Shown: positions 1-8,619, counted from the first letter of the stretch. The stretch: 64,000 nucleotides of DNA from Kribbella rubisoli (GCF_004217145.1 NZ_SHKR01000011.1:434001-498000); one strand, 5' to 3'. The notes: generated by a model not told the origin, from the sequence alone. Translations and numbers: made by a program.

Positions 1-2
1 TG

Positions 3-695
3 TTGCTCGCCGCCCGGACCTTCGCGGCCAAGCACGGGGTCGCGCTGAAGCGGGACGTGCTGGTCACCGGCTTCTCGCAGGGCGGGCGCGCGTCGATGGC
101 CTTCGGCAGGGCGTTGAGCCGCGGTGATGTCGGCTCGTTCCGCCTGGGCGCGATCCAGGCCGTCGCCGGTCCGTACGACCTGCTCGGCAGCGAGTTGCCG
201 GCGGTCTTCACCGGTGGCGTCCTGCCGCCGACGGCGACCTTCTACCTCGGCTACCTCATCACCGCCTGGAACCGGACCGTCGGGCTGTACGACGACCCGC
301 GCGAGGTGTTCCAGGCGCCGTACGCCGCGACGGTCGAAGGGCTGTTCGACGGCACGCACTCCGACGAGGACATCGTCGCCGCGCTCCCGGACACGCCGCA
401 GAAGCTGTTCACACCGGCGTTCATCAAGCAGCTGCAGCACCCGACCGGTCGCCTCCTGCGGGCAGTTCGTGCGGCCGATCAGGTGTGTCGCGACTGGACG
501 CCGCGGGTGCCGGTGCATCTCTACAGCGGTACGAAGGACACCGATGTGGTGGCCGCCAACGCCGACGCGTGCGCGGCCTCTTTGCGAGCACGCGGTGCCG
601 ACGTGACCGTCCACAGCATGGGTCCCGTCGATCACACGGGTACGGCGTTCGCGGCGTACCCGGGGATCATCCGCGCGTTCAGCCGGTGGGCTTGA
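3..695 (+). CDS. alpha/beta-hydrolase (secretory lipase/esterase-like), 5' truncated by window edge
   Basis: Only the C-terminal about 230 residues are in the window; the reading frame is open to the left edge, so the true start lies outside. The nucleophile elbow GFSQGG (Ser at window residue 25), a late Asp in SGTKDTD (179 or 181) and a His in PVDHTG (211) give the Ser-Asp-His order of an alpha/beta-hydrolase. The insert between elbow and Asp resembles lid regions of secreted lipases. Substrate cannot be inferred. Its stop overlaps the end of the convergent next gene by 17 bases. Confidence 0.75.
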   Translation: MLAARTFAAKHGVALKRDVLVTGFSQGGRASMAFGRALSRGDVGSFRLGAIQAVAGPYDLLGSELPAVFTGGVLPPTATFYLGYLITAWNRTVGLYDDPREVFQAPYAATVEGLFDGTHSDEDIVAALPDTPQKLFTPAFIKQLQHPTGRLLRAVRAADQVCRDWTPRVPVHLYSGTKDTDVVAANADACAASLRARGADVTVHSMGPVDHTGTAFAAYPGIIRAFSRWA

Positions 696-1359
696 GCCAG
701 CCGATGCGTAGTTCGTCCGCGGCCGGACGGTAGATCCGGATGAGCTCGGCGCGCTCGGGGTCGTCCTCGGGCAGGTCGTTCGCGAGAGCGGCCTGCGCGG
801 CGACGATCTGTGGCCGGGCGCCGAGAGCCGCGCGCAGGTGGAGCGAGCGGCGCAGCATCATGATTCCGTCGGCCGGCTCCTTGAGATGCGCGAGGTGCCG
901 GATGATGTAGGACTCGAAGAAGCCGTCGCCGTACTTCGTCGCGATCTCGAGCGCCACCTCGTACCGCGCAACGGCGCCGGCCGAGTCCTCGTCGATGTTG
1001 TCGAGCAAGACACCCCAGTGGTACTCGGCCCAGCCGCGCTGCAGCTCATCGCCGCTCTGTGCCGCCGCGCGGTACGCCGCCTCGGACGCGGCGCGGTCGT
1101 CGGGCCGCGGATCGCGCTGGAACAGCAGGCGACTGTAGGCAAGTCGTCCCGTCAGCAACTGCGCGGTCCACGACGCAGGGTCGAGGGCCGCGACCGCCTT
1201 CTCGGCCTCGTCGTGGCCATCGATCTGGAAGAACCAGCGGTCGACGGCGACCTCGGCATGCAACTCGGGATCGCTATCCGGACCCAATACAGCAAGGGCG
1301 GCATCCCACTCCCCGAGGAGGAACAGGGACCGAGCGATGTAGGTGTCATCAGCTAGCAT
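679..1359 (-). CDS. TPR-like helical repeat protein, function unknown
   Basis: A 226-residue protein with no signal peptide or membrane segment. It is rich in Ala, Leu and aromatic residues spaced as in tetratricopeptide-type helical hairpins (SLFLLGEWDAAL near the start, ASEAAYRAAAQSGDE and ARYEVALEIATKYGD in the middle). Such repeats usually bind other proteins. The start overlaps the region just before the divergent CGNR gene, so the two may share a promoter zone. I do not recognise a named family. Confidence 0.65.
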   Translation of the reverse strand: MLADDTYIARSLFLLGEWDAALAVLGPDSDPELHAEVAVDRWFFQIDGHDEAEKAVAALDPASWTAQLLTGRLAYSRLLFQRDPRPDDRAASEAAYRAAAQSGDELQRGWAEYHWGVLLDNIDEDSAGAVARYEVALEIATKYGDGFFESYIIRHLAHLKEPADGIMMLRRSLHLRAALGARPQIVAAQAALANDLPEDDPERAELIRIYRPAADELRIGWLKPTG

Positions 1360-1396
1360 GACGCCTACGCTAAGGAACGGGAATGTAGGTGGTCAA

Positions 1397-1906
1397 GTGG
1401 AATACGGTGACTACATTGGCAACGTGACGCGGCTGGCCGTCGAGCTGGCCAACACCGGCACGCTCAATCAGGACGGTGAGCTGGTGGCCGCGTTCTTCGC
1501 CGAGCACGAGATCGCGCCTCCCCCGGACGGCGACTTCGGCGACCTGCCGGACCTTGTGCGTAGGGCGCTGGCGCAGTCGGTCGACGGCGCCGCGCCCGAC
1601 GCCGTACATCGGCTGCTGCGCGAGTACCCGCCGGACATGCACCTGTCGGACCACGACGGCCTCGGGTGGCACGTCCACTTCAGCCGCAACGGGACGCCGG
1701 CCAAGCGTTGGGTCGGCCAACTGATCGCCGCCAAGCTCGCCCTGATCGCGGCCGGGGATCCGTCGGTGACGCTGGGGCGATGCGCCGCGGCCGGATGCGG
1801 CAACTACTTCGTGGACCAGTCGCGGAACCGGACCCGCCGGTTCTGCTCCAACGCATGCGCGAGCCGTACGACGGTTGCGGCGTACCGGGCCCGGAAGAGT
1901 TCTTAG
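1397..1906 (+). CDS. CGNR zinc-finger (ABATE-type) protein, putative regulator
   Basis: The C-terminus carries the CGNR zinc finger: C-x4-C followed by GN, then RRFCSNAC, an arginine-rich end and a helix. The N-terminal part fits the ABATE ligand-binding domain usually paired with it. These proteins are thought to be stress-related transcription factors. I chose the GTG at 1397 (169 residues) because AGGTGG lies four bases upstream; ATG starts at 1343 and 1358 would run into the divergent TPR-like gene. A second, better preserved CGNR protein lies at 16064-16714. Confidence 0.75.
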   Translation: MEYGDYIGNVTRLAVELANTGTLNQDGELVAAFFAEHEIAPPPDGDFGDLPDLVRRALAQSVDGAAPDAVHRLLREYPPDMHLSDHDGLGWHVHFSRNGTPAKRWVGQLIAAKLALIAAGDPSVTLGRCAAAGCGNYFVDQSRNRTRRFCSNACASRTTVAAYRARKSS

Positions 1907-2629
1907 TCCTTCGGGCTCGGCTGGTTCGGCTGCGGCTGCTCGTGGTTGGACGCGATCAGGCTGCCGAGCAGGGCCAGCGACTCGACGTCGCGCGACCCCG
2001 GGACGGCGTGGGAGATGACGAGCGTCATGCTGTCGGTGCCGCCGATCGTCAGCTTGTCGGAGCGGAGCTCCAGGTCGCCGACCTCCGGGTGGGTGAGCTG
2101 ACTGAGGCGACTCTTGCGCGGGCGGACGTCGTGACGCGCCCAGAGTTGGCGGAAACGTTCGCTCCGGACGGACAGATCGCCGACCAGTTCCTTCAGCCGC
2201 GGGTCGTTGACGTTCGGGCCGAGTTCGGTGCGGAGGATCGCGACGCCTTCCTCCGTCAGGTCGTCCCAGTCGCGGCGCAGCTCACGCTCGCGGGGATCGA
2301 GCAGTACTGCGGTGAGCAGGTTGACCCCGACCTTGTAGTTCGGCGAGAGCGCCGCGCAGAGCGGGTCGACCGCCAGGCAGTCCGTGTACTTGTTCTGCAC
2401 GTACGCCGGATTGTTGGGCAGCCCGTCGATCAGCTCCAGGATGCTGTCCGGGACCTTCTCGCCGGTCCGACGTGGAGCCGGCAGCTCCTGGGCGAGGCCC
2501 CGCAGGTAGGCGGTTTCGTCGGCGTCCAACCGCAGTACTTCGGCGAGCGCTTCGAGGACCTGAGTCCTCGGGCTTGACCTGCTCGCGCGTGGCCCGGAGG
2601 TAGTCGCCCAGCGCGTTCGTATTCTCCAT
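1903..2629 (-). pseudogene. XRE-family regulator (MmyB-like ligand domain) with the helix-turn-helix core deleted and frame shifted
   Basis: The N-terminus is typical of this family: from 2629 it reads MENTNALGDYLRATREQVKP. The remainder, read from about 2565 down to 1903 in another frame, gives QVLEALAEVLRLDADETAYL and a complete MmyB-like domain. Family members carry about 43 residues between these points, including the recognition helix (RREEVALLAG...YYLRLEQG). All of that is absent. The junction sits in a perfect hairpin, CGAGGAC-ctga-GTCCTCG (2553-2570). The last four bases overlap the end of the CGNR gene. It stands divergent to an aldo/keto reductase, its usual type of target. Without the HTH it should not bind DNA. 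Confidence 0.8.
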
Positions 2630-2655
2630 GGATCCCACGGTAAGTCCGGACCCTG

Positions 2656-2710
2656 CCCAGGTGCCTGGGTCCTGTCACTCCCAGGAACAGCGGGGCACTC
2701 CCTGTTCTCG
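2656..2710. promoter_or_regulatory. possible operator region between the XRE pseudogene and the aldo/keto reductase
   Basis: This divergent spacer holds CCCAGG-tg-CCTGGG (2656-2669), two direct CACTCCC motifs, and an inverted AGGAACAG/CTGTTC pair. Such packed symmetry is typical of an operator for the adjacent regulator. No binding data can be inferred; the regulator itself appears broken. Confidence 0.35.
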
Positions 2711-2733
2711 ATGCTCCGGGCAACAGTGGAGAT

Positions 2734-3585
2734 ATGACGAACTCAACCACCACCCTCGCCGAGGACCTCACCATCACCCGGATGGGGTACGGCGCTATGC
2801 AGCTCGCGGGCCCGGGCGTCTTCGGCCCGCCGAAGGACCGCGACCAGGCCATCGCCGTACTGCGGGAAGCGGTCGACCTCGGCGTCACGCACATCGACAC
2901 CAGCGACTTCTACGGGCCGGTCGTGGTGAACGAGCTCATCAAGGAGGCGCTCTACCCGTACCCGGCCGGCCTGCACCTGGTGACGAAGGTCGGCGCGCGA
3001 CGCGGCGACGACGGCTCGTGGAACGTCACGCAGGATCCCGGCGACCTCAAGGCGCAGGTCCACGAGAACCTCGAGCACCTGGGCCTCGACGTACTCGACG
3101 TGGTCAACCTGCGCACACCCGCCCACGGCGGCGGTAGCGACGAGTCGATCGCCGAGGCCTTCACGGCTCTCGCCGAACTCCAGCAGGAAGGCCTGATCAA
3201 GCACCTCGGCCTGAGCGGCGTCACGATCACGCAGATCCGCGAGGCCCAGGCGATCGCGTCGATCGTCACGGTCCAAAACCTCTACAACGTGGTCCGCCGC
3301 GACGACGACGCCGTGGTCGACTACACGGCCGCCCACAACATCGCGTTCGCCTCGTTCTTCCCGCTGGGCGGTTTCACCCCGCTCCAGTCCGAAACCCTCG
3401 CCAAGGTCGCAACCCGCCTCAACGCCACCCCGCAACAGGTCGCGCTCGCGTGGCTCCTTCAGCGCTCGTCAACCAGCGTGGTCATCCCCGGCACGTCGTC
3501 GCTCGCCCACCTACGGGAGAACATCGCGGCCCGCGACCTCGATCTCCCCGCCAACGCAATCGCAGAACTCAACGCAATCGCATAG
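2734..3585 (+). CDS. aldo/keto reductase
   Basis: A 283-residue NADPH-dependent oxidoreductase with the TIM-barrel pattern of the AKR family: HIDTSDFYG supplies catalytic Asp55 and Tyr60, VTKVG supplies Lys85. The fourth catalytic position, usually His, reads NLR (125-127), as in a branch common beside XRE regulators in actinobacteria. The late SSTSVVIPGTSS segment matches the cofactor phosphate loop. Cytoplasmic; substrate unknown. Divergent from the disrupted XRE gene, so its expression may have lost normal control. Confidence 0.85.
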   Translation: MTNSTTTLAEDLTITRMGYGAMQLAGPGVFGPPKDRDQAIAVLREAVDLGVTHIDTSDFYGPVVVNELIKEALYPYPAGLHLVTKVGARRGDDGSWNVTQDPGDLKAQVHENLEHLGLDVLDVVNLRTPAHGGGSDESIAEAFTALAELQQEGLIKHLGLSGVTITQIREAQAIASIVTVQNLYNVVRRDDDAVVDYTAAHNIAFASFFPLGGFTPLQSETLAKVATRLNATPQQVALAWLLQRSSTSVVIPGTSSLAHLRENIAARDLDLPANAIAELNAIA

Positions 3586-3654
3586 CACCCGCGCCCACGC
3601 CCCGCCCCGCCCCGCCCCGCCCACGCCCTCCGTCCCCGCCCGCCTGCCTTGGGT

Positions 3655-3727
3655 GGGTTCACCTATCGCGTTGTGGGTTCGCGCCCCGCAGTACCGGCCG
3701 CGAACCCACAACAGGATGGGTTAACCC
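3655..3727. repeat. dispersed palindromic repeat, copy 1
   Basis: Two arms of 29 bases (3655-3683 and 3699-3727) are inverted copies with about four mismatches around a 15-base loop. The arm begins GGGTTCACCTATCGCG and contains GTGGGTTC. It lies after the aldo/keto reductase; the TTA stop anticodon triplet (3721-3723) of the AbiEi-like gene falls inside the right arm. Copies 2 and 3 are at 4748-4820 and 50480-50550. REP/BIME-like; it may also act as a terminator. Confidence 0.8.
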
Positions 3728-4674
3728 GCGAGGCGGGTACGCCGGGAGGTGTCGAACGCTTTGCGGATGGCCAGCGCTGTACGTGCGGGGTGGGCGAGGT
3801 CGACCCACCTCAGGCGGACGACCTGCAGGCCCAACGCTCGGAGGCGGTCCTCGCGGATCTTCTCCTGGATCAGCGTGTATTGCGACCCGTCGGCGTACTT
3901 CATCAAGCCGTCGAACTCGACAACCGTGTTGTAGTCAGGGAAATAGAAGTCCACTCGGCCAATGAACCCGGCATCGTCCTCGAATACGGCCTGCAGCACC
4001 GGCGGAGGCAGGCCTTCGTTGTGCATCAGAACGCGAAGCCGTGACTCGCCGACGGATTCGGCCAGCGGGTCGGCGAAAGCAAGCGCCAACCGAATGGTCG
4101 GACCGCCCGGCCAGCAGTCGGTCACGGTCAGCAGGCGACGAAGCTCGCCGGCGCTCACCTCTGGACGTCGCAACGCGGCATCGATGCTGACCACAGCGGC
4201 CTCGAACGACGTCGTACTCGCGGTTTCGACCACCGCCCGCGGGACGGACGTGACGGCCAGCCCAGCTACCTGTGTCAGATCCGCCGGGGTCAGCCGTCCC
4301 TGATGATGCCGGACCCCTGCCTTCACCTCGCCGCGTCCGTTCGTCCGCGTCAACTGAACCTCGGCGAGGTCGGCGCGCCACACGGGAATGCGCTGCAGGA
4401 CCAACGCCGAGTGATGGCTCACCACCGCCGAGCCCGGCTGCATCGCGTTCATCGCGGCATGGACGAGTCGGCGGTGACGAAACAGCTCTTGTTCCCAGGG
4501 CTCCAACCTGCCGAGGTCGACCCGCTCGGCGTACTGACCGCGCCGTACCCGCTCCCACCTGCCGTCGCTCAGACGTTCACGAATCTGCTCCGGGGTATAT
4601 CCGGCGCTGATGGCCTGGGCTCGGCTCACAACACCGCCCTGCCCTACGGCAACTCGCCCAAGCTCAGGATTCAC
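3721..4674 (-). CDS. AbiEi-type antitoxin/regulator domain fused to a DUF559 (Vsr-like) nuclease domain
   Basis: The N-terminus (ELGRVAVGQGGVVSRAQAIS...YTPEQIRERL) is the winged-helix of type IV AbiEi antitoxins. The C-terminus has a PD-(D/E)XK layout: ESVGESRLR, GRVDFYFPDYNTVVEFDG, then a conserved R and QVVRLRW, as in DUF559/Vsr-like nucleases. This fusion is frequent in actinobacteria and its function is not settled. No AbiEii toxin is adjacent. The GTG at 4674 matches where homologs begin and has GGAGGG just before it; ATG 4710 (GGAAGGG upstream) is an alternative. The gene is bracketed by two copies of the palindromic repeat. Confidence 0.75.
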   Translation of the reverse strand: MNPELGRVAVGQGGVVSRAQAISAGYTPEQIRERLSDGRWERVRRGQYAERVDLGRLEPWEQELFRHRRLVHAAMNAMQPGSAVVSHHSALVLQRIPVWRADLAEVQLTRTNGRGEVKAGVRHHQGRLTPADLTQVAGLAVTSVPRAVVETASTTSFEAAVVSIDAALRRPEVSAGELRRLLTVTDCWPGGPTIRLALAFADPLAESVGESRLRVLMHNEGLPPPVLQAVFEDDAGFIGRVDFYFPDYNTVVEFDGLMKYADGSQYTLIQEKIREDRLRALGLQVVRLRWVDLAHPARTALAIRKAFDTSRRTRLAG

Positions 4675-4747
4675 CCCTCCAGCATCAATCCCCCAAGCCC
4701 GTCCCCGCATCCCCCTTCCCCGCACCTGTGGATAACCGACCCGCGAT

Positions 4748-4820
4748 GGGTTCACCCACCGCGTGGTGGGTTCGCCGCCGTCGCTACGGGGTGGGAACCC
4801 ACCACGAGATAGGTGAACCC
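4748..4820. repeat. dispersed palindromic repeat, copy 2
   Basis: Arms 4748-4773 and 4795-4820 are inverted copies with about three mismatches. Core sequences GGGTTCACCCACCGCG and GATAGGTGAACCC match copies 1 and 3. It sits just upstream of the AbiEi-like gene, so copies 1 and 2 flank that single gene. Confidence 0.8.
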
Positions 4821-4857
4821 CCCCCAGCTGGGCCGGGCCGGGCGGCCGGGCCGTGCC

Positions 4858-4913
4858 GGGTGGGGCGGGCCGGGTGGGGCGGGCCGGGTGGGGCGGGCCG
4901 GGTGGGGCGGGCC
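4858..4913 (+). repeat. 14-bp G-rich tandem repeat, four perfect copies
   Basis: GGGTGGGGCGGGCC is repeated four times without a mismatch (4858, 4872, 4886, 4900) inside a longer G-rich tract from about 4830 to 4970. The strand carries many G3-G4 runs and could fold into G-quadruplexes. It lies between the AbiEi-like gene start and the 3' end of pepA. No gene is seen in 4821-4969. Confidence 0.85.
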
Positions 4914-4969
4914 GGGCGGGGCCGGGTCGGGTACGCGGGGCCGGGTCGGGGTTGGCGGTGGGTGGGTGG

Positions 4970-6496
4970 TTAGCCGATCCCCGCGGTCGGTTGCTCGCCT
5001 GTCAGCCAGGTGGTGAGGAGGCGGGCGCCGGCGCCGGTGGCGCCGATGGAGTATTCGAAGCGGTCGGCCGGGGACTCGGCGATCGACGAGAGGTCGAGGT
5101 GCGCCCAGGGGATGTCACCGGCGAAGGCCTTCAGGAACAGGGCCGCCGTGATGGAGCCGGGACCCTTCGAGCTGTTGACCGAGTCGGCGATCGGGGTCGC
5201 GATCAGGTCTTCGTACTCCGGCGGGAGCGGCATCCGCCAGACCTCTTCGCCGGAGATCCGGCCGGCGTCGGCGAGGTTGTCGGCCAGTGCGTCGTCGGTG
5301 GCGAACATGCCGCCGTACAGCATCGCGCCGAGCGACACCTTGATCGCGCCGGTCAGCGTGGCGACGTCGACCAGGACGTCCGGCTTCAGCTCCTTCACGG
5401 CGTACGCGAGACCGTCGGCCATCACCAGCCGGCCTTCGGCGTCGGTGTTCTTGACCTCGGTGGTCCGGCCGCCGTAGTGCCGGATCACGTCGTCCGGACG
5501 GTACGACGAGCCGGACGGCATGTTCTCCGCGGAGCAGACGAGCCCCGTCACCCGAACGTTCGCGCCGAGTTCACGCAGCGCCGACATCGTCGCGATCACC
5601 GAACCGCCGCCGGTCATGTCGCGCTTCATCGACACCATGCCCTCGCGCGGCTTCAGCGACAGGCCGCCGGTGTCGTACGTGATCCCCTTGCCGACCAGCA
5701 CGACGTACGGCGTCTTCTTGGTCGCGCCTGCCGGCACGTAGTCGAGGCGGATGAACCGCGGCGGCCGGGTGGAGCCCTGACCGACCGCGAGGATGCCGCC
5801 GAAACCTTCCTCGGCAAGCTGCTTCTCGTCCCAGACCGTCACCTCGAGACCGGTCGCGGCGGCCACCTCGGTCGCCCGCGCGGCCATCCAGGCCGGGTCC
5901 TTCTCGTTGGACGGCGTGATCGCGAGCTGCCGCGCAAGCCATCCGGTCCGGCCGACGACGACGCCGCGATCGACGGCCGGCTGGCGCGCATCCGCCGTAC
6001 CGTCGGTCAGCGTGACCTTGCCGACGGCCGGCTTGCCCGGGTCGACCGTCTTCAGCGTGTACGAGAACGAGCCGAGCACCACGCCCTCGGCGAACGCCTG
6101 CAGCGCCGCGTCATCGATGCCCTCGGCAACAACCGTGGTGAGCTCGTCCTTGCCGCGACCGAACCGCGCGATCGCGGCACCGGCGTGTCGCAGGTCCTTC
6201 GGACTACCGTCACCGGCGCCGACCAGCACGATCTCGGCCACCTCACCGGCCAGCAGCGGGTACGCCGCGACCGCGCCGGCGGACGCACTGAAGCCGGTCT
6301 CCTGCTGTACTTCGAGCAACCGGTCGAGGTCGACGCCGAGTCGCTCGCCGGCCTCCTTCGCGGCGGCCGGCAGACCGCTCTCGTCACCGACGACGATCAC
6401 CCAGGTCGGGGAACCGTGCACCGGCAGGCCGGGCTGCCAGGCGACGCCCGGAAGGCTGGGAAAGGGGGAGGACGAACTGCTGCTGCGGCGAGCCAC
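4970..6496 (-). CDS. pepA: leucyl aminopeptidase (peptidase family M17)
   Basis: 508 residues, the usual length for cytosolic M17 leucyl aminopeptidases, which remove N-terminal residues using two metal ions. Metal and catalytic residues sit at the same numbers as in E. coli PepA: Lys270 and Asp275 (VGKGITYDTGG), Asp293 (MKRDMTGGG), Asp352, Glu354 and Arg356 (NTDAEGRL). A less conserved N-terminal domain precedes the catalytic domain. Start is GTG. The G-rich tandem tract lies directly after its stop. Confidence 0.95.
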   Translation of the reverse strand: MARRSSSSSSPFPSLPGVAWQPGLPVHGSPTWVIVVGDESGLPAAAKEAGERLGVDLDRLLEVQQETGFSASAGAVAAYPLLAGEVAEIVLVGAGDGSPKDLRHAGAAIARFGRGKDELTTVVAEGIDDAALQAFAEGVVLGSFSYTLKTVDPGKPAVGKVTLTDGTADARQPAVDRGVVVGRTGWLARQLAITPSNEKDPAWMAARATEVAAATGLEVTVWDEKQLAEEGFGGILAVGQGSTRPPRFIRLDYVPAGATKKTPYVVLVGKGITYDTGGLSLKPREGMVSMKRDMTGGGSVIATMSALRELGANVRVTGLVCSAENMPSGSSYRPDDVIRHYGGRTTEVKNTDAEGRLVMADGLAYAVKELKPDVLVDVATLTGAIKVSLGAMLYGGMFATDDALADNLADAGRISGEEVWRMPLPPEYEDLIATPIADSVNSSKGPGSITAALFLKAFAGDIPWAHLDLSSIAESPADRFEYSIGATGAGARLLTTWLTGEQPTAGIG

Positions 6497-6630
6497 TAGG
6501 AGGACCTCACTGAAGTTTGATCAAGACAGGGTGCAACCGTAACGACCCCGGCCGGTGCCGGAAAGAGCACCCACCGGGGTCGCAGGATTGTCGAAGGAGT
6601 GCGCCCATGGGCACCCCGGGGAGAACCTGG

Positions 6631-6798
6631 TCAGCCGACGACAGCCTTGAGCGCGTTCCCGAGCTCGGTCGCTTCGTCCGCGTTGAGCTCGACGACGAGC
6701 CGGCCGCCGCCCTCGAGCGGAACCCGCATCACGATCCCCCGGCCCTCCTTGGTGACCTCGAGCGGACCATCGCCCGTCCGCGGCTTCATCGCCGCCAT
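6631..6798 (-). CDS. DUF3117 small protein
   Basis: A 55-residue protein beginning MAAMKPRTGDGPLEVTKEGR, with a beta-rich middle (GIVMRVPLEGGGRLVVEL) and ending DEATELGNALKAVVG. Both sequence and length match the actinobacterial DUF3117 family, whose role is unknown. GGAAGGGG lies upstream of the ATG. It is monocistronic, between pepA and the divergent PaaX-like gene. Confidence 0.93.
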   Translation of the reverse strand: MAAMKPRTGDGPLEVTKEGRGIVMRVPLEGGGRLVVELNADEATELGNALKAVVG

Positions 6799-6964
6799 GC
6801 GCGCACCCCTTCCCAGTGTCGGTGTTGAGCGACGACACCGCGCGGGGAACCGTCGCCGGCGCCGTTGCGGTGATGCGCCGTCGGCGCGTATCGCAGTGTG
6901 TATCAGACCCCATTATTCCCGATCCCAGGCCAGAGCCGTGCACCATACGGCAGACTCGAGTCTT

Positions 6965-7795
6965 GTGCACGCCCGTTCAGCCCTCTTCGACCTGTACGGC
7001 GACCACCTGCGCGCGCGTGGCGCGCGCGCCCCGGTCGCGGCCCTGGTCCAGCTGCTCGCGCCGCTCGGCGTCCATCCGCCGGCGGTGCGCACCGCCGTGT
7101 CCCGGATGGTCCGGCAGGGCTGGCTGGAGCCGGTCCGGATCGAAGGACAGCCCGGGTACGCGCTGACGTCCCGGGCGCGTCGCAGGCTCGACGACGCCGC
7201 CGCCCGGATCTACCGGACCGCCCCGGACGGCACGCCGGTGGTCACTGGTTCCGAAGGGCCCGGCGACTGGGACCGGCAATGGCATCTGGGCATCCTCCGC
7301 GAGGTCCCGAACGCCCGCCGCCGCGAACAGCTGGCGAGCCAACTCGCCTTCCTGGGTTGGGCTCCGCTGTCCGACGGCGCCTGGGTCGGACTGCGCAACG
7401 ACGCCGAGGTGGACCAGATTCTCGGCATGGAAGGGATCGCCGCGGACCGCTTCCGCGCGCCGGTCGACGACGGCGCCGTGGAGTTCGCCCGGCGGGTCTG
7501 GAGACTCGACGAGCTCGGCGCGTCGTACGACGCCTGGCTGATCGAGGCTAAGTCGCTCGTCGACGAGACGGGCCAGGAGTCGACCGACGGCAACGGCGAC
7601 GAGCAGGCGTTCGCCGTACGGTCGGAGCTGGTGCACGAGTGGCGCAAGTTCCTGTTCCGGGACCCGGGGTTGCCGGACGAGCTGCTGCCCGATGACTGGG
7701 CCGGGACCCGAGCGGCCGAATTCTTCGATTTCCACGCCGAACGACTGGGCCCCGCGGCCGGGCGTTTCGTCGACAACTGCCTGACACTGCACTGA
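6965..7795 (+). CDS. PaaX-family transcriptional regulator
   Basis: A 276-residue protein with an N-terminal winged helix (ALFDLYGDHL...VRTAVSRMVRQGWLEPVR...GYALT, residues 1 to about 75) and the PaaX middle and C-terminal domains (DWDRQWHLGIL, later EWRKFLFRDPGLPDELLPDDW). PaaX represses phenylacetate catabolism and binds phenylacetyl-CoA. Here only one downstream partner, an enoyl-CoA hydratase 32 bases away, is present, so the effector may be a related acyl-CoA. I chose GTG 6965; earlier in-frame codons run into the DUF3117 upstream region. Confidence 0.88.
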   Translation: MHARSALFDLYGDHLRARGARAPVAALVQLLAPLGVHPPAVRTAVSRMVRQGWLEPVRIEGQPGYALTSRARRRLDDAAARIYRTAPDGTPVVTGSEGPGDWDRQWHLGILREVPNARRREQLASQLAFLGWAPLSDGAWVGLRNDAEVDQILGMEGIAADRFRAPVDDGAVEFARRVWRLDELGASYDAWLIEAKSLVDETGQESTDGNGDEQAFAVRSELVHEWRKFLFRDPGLPDELLPDDWAGTRAAEFFDFHAERLGPAAGRFVDNCLTLH

Positions 7796-7827
7796 AATTC
7801 TCACCGACAGTCAAGGAGCTGACCACG

Positions 7828-8619
7828 ATGAGTGACTCCGTTGTGTACGCCGTTTCCGACGGCGTGGCCACCATCACCCTGAACCGGCCGGACGCGATGA
7901 ACTCGCTCGACACGCCGACGAAGGTCCTGCTCCGGGACACGATCCAGACCGCCGCCGAGGACCCCGCCGTACGCGTCGTCGTACTGACCGGGACCGGGCG
8001 GGCGTTCTGCGTCGGGCAGGACCTGAAGGAGCACATCGGGCTGCTGCAGGCCAACGACCAGGCTGCGCTGTGGAGCACGGTGCCGGACCACTACGCGCCG
8101 ATCGCGCTGGCGCTGGCGGAGATGCCGAAGCCGGTGGTTGCGGCGGTCAACGGCGTGGCAGCGGGCGCCGGCGCGTCGATGGCGTTCGCGTGCGACTTCC
8201 GCGTCGTCGCCGACACGGCGGGGTTCAACCTCGCCTTCACCGGGATCGCGCTGTCCTGCGACACGGGCATCTCGTGGACGCTCCCCCGGCTGATCGGGCG
8301 CGCGAAGGCGCTCGAGCTGCTCTACTTCCCCCGCACCATCCCAGCGGCCGAGTCGCTGGACCTCGGCCTGGCGAGTTCCGTCGTACCCGCCGCTGACCTG
8401 GAGGCGGCAGTCGCCGAGCTCGCCGGGAAGCTGGCGGCCGGTCCGACCGTTGCCTACGGCGCCGTCCGCCAGTCGGTCAACTACTCAGCGACCCACACAC
8501 TCGCCGAGTCGCTCGTCTTCGAGGCGGGTCAGATGCAGTTGACCGGCGGGACCGAGGACCACCACAACGCCGTCGCCTCCTTTGTCGCCAAGGAGAAGCC
8601 CACCTTCACCGGCCGCTAA
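7828..8619 (+). CDS. enoyl-CoA hydratase/isomerase family protein
   Basis: 263 residues with the crotonase fold: ATITLNRPDAMNSL near the start, the oxyanion-hole segments GRAFCVGQDL and VNGVAAGAGASMAFACDFRV, and the usual C-terminal helices. It acts on acyl-CoA thioesters. Its place directly after a PaaX regulator suggests a PaaG/PaaF-like step in aromatic or fatty acyl-CoA breakdown, which is inference. The stop codon lies inside the left arm of a perfect 18-bp inverted repeat. Confidence 0.88.
   Translation: MSDSVVYAVSDGVATITLNRPDAMNSLDTPTKVLLRDTIQTAAEDPAVRVVVLTGTGRAFCVGQDLKEHIGLLQANDQAALWSTVPDHYAPIALALAEMPKPVVAAVNGVAAGAGASMAFACDFRVVADTAGFNLAFTGIALSCDTGISWTLPRLIGRAKALELLYFPRTIPAAESLDLGLASSVVPAADLEAAVAELAGKLAAGPTVAYGAVRQSVNYSATHTLAESLVFEAGQMQLTGGTEDHHNAVASFVAKEKPTFTGR

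Noticed and set aside
4675..4755. Extended start of the AbiEi-like gene at GTG 4755
   Set aside because: The extension would be translated from the palindromic repeat arm; homologs begin near ELGRVA.
4853..6499. Long plus-strand frame opposite pepA
   Set aside because: Arg/Gly/Asp-rich shadow of the aminopeptidase in GC-rich DNA; no domain, and the opposite strand has all M17 motifs.
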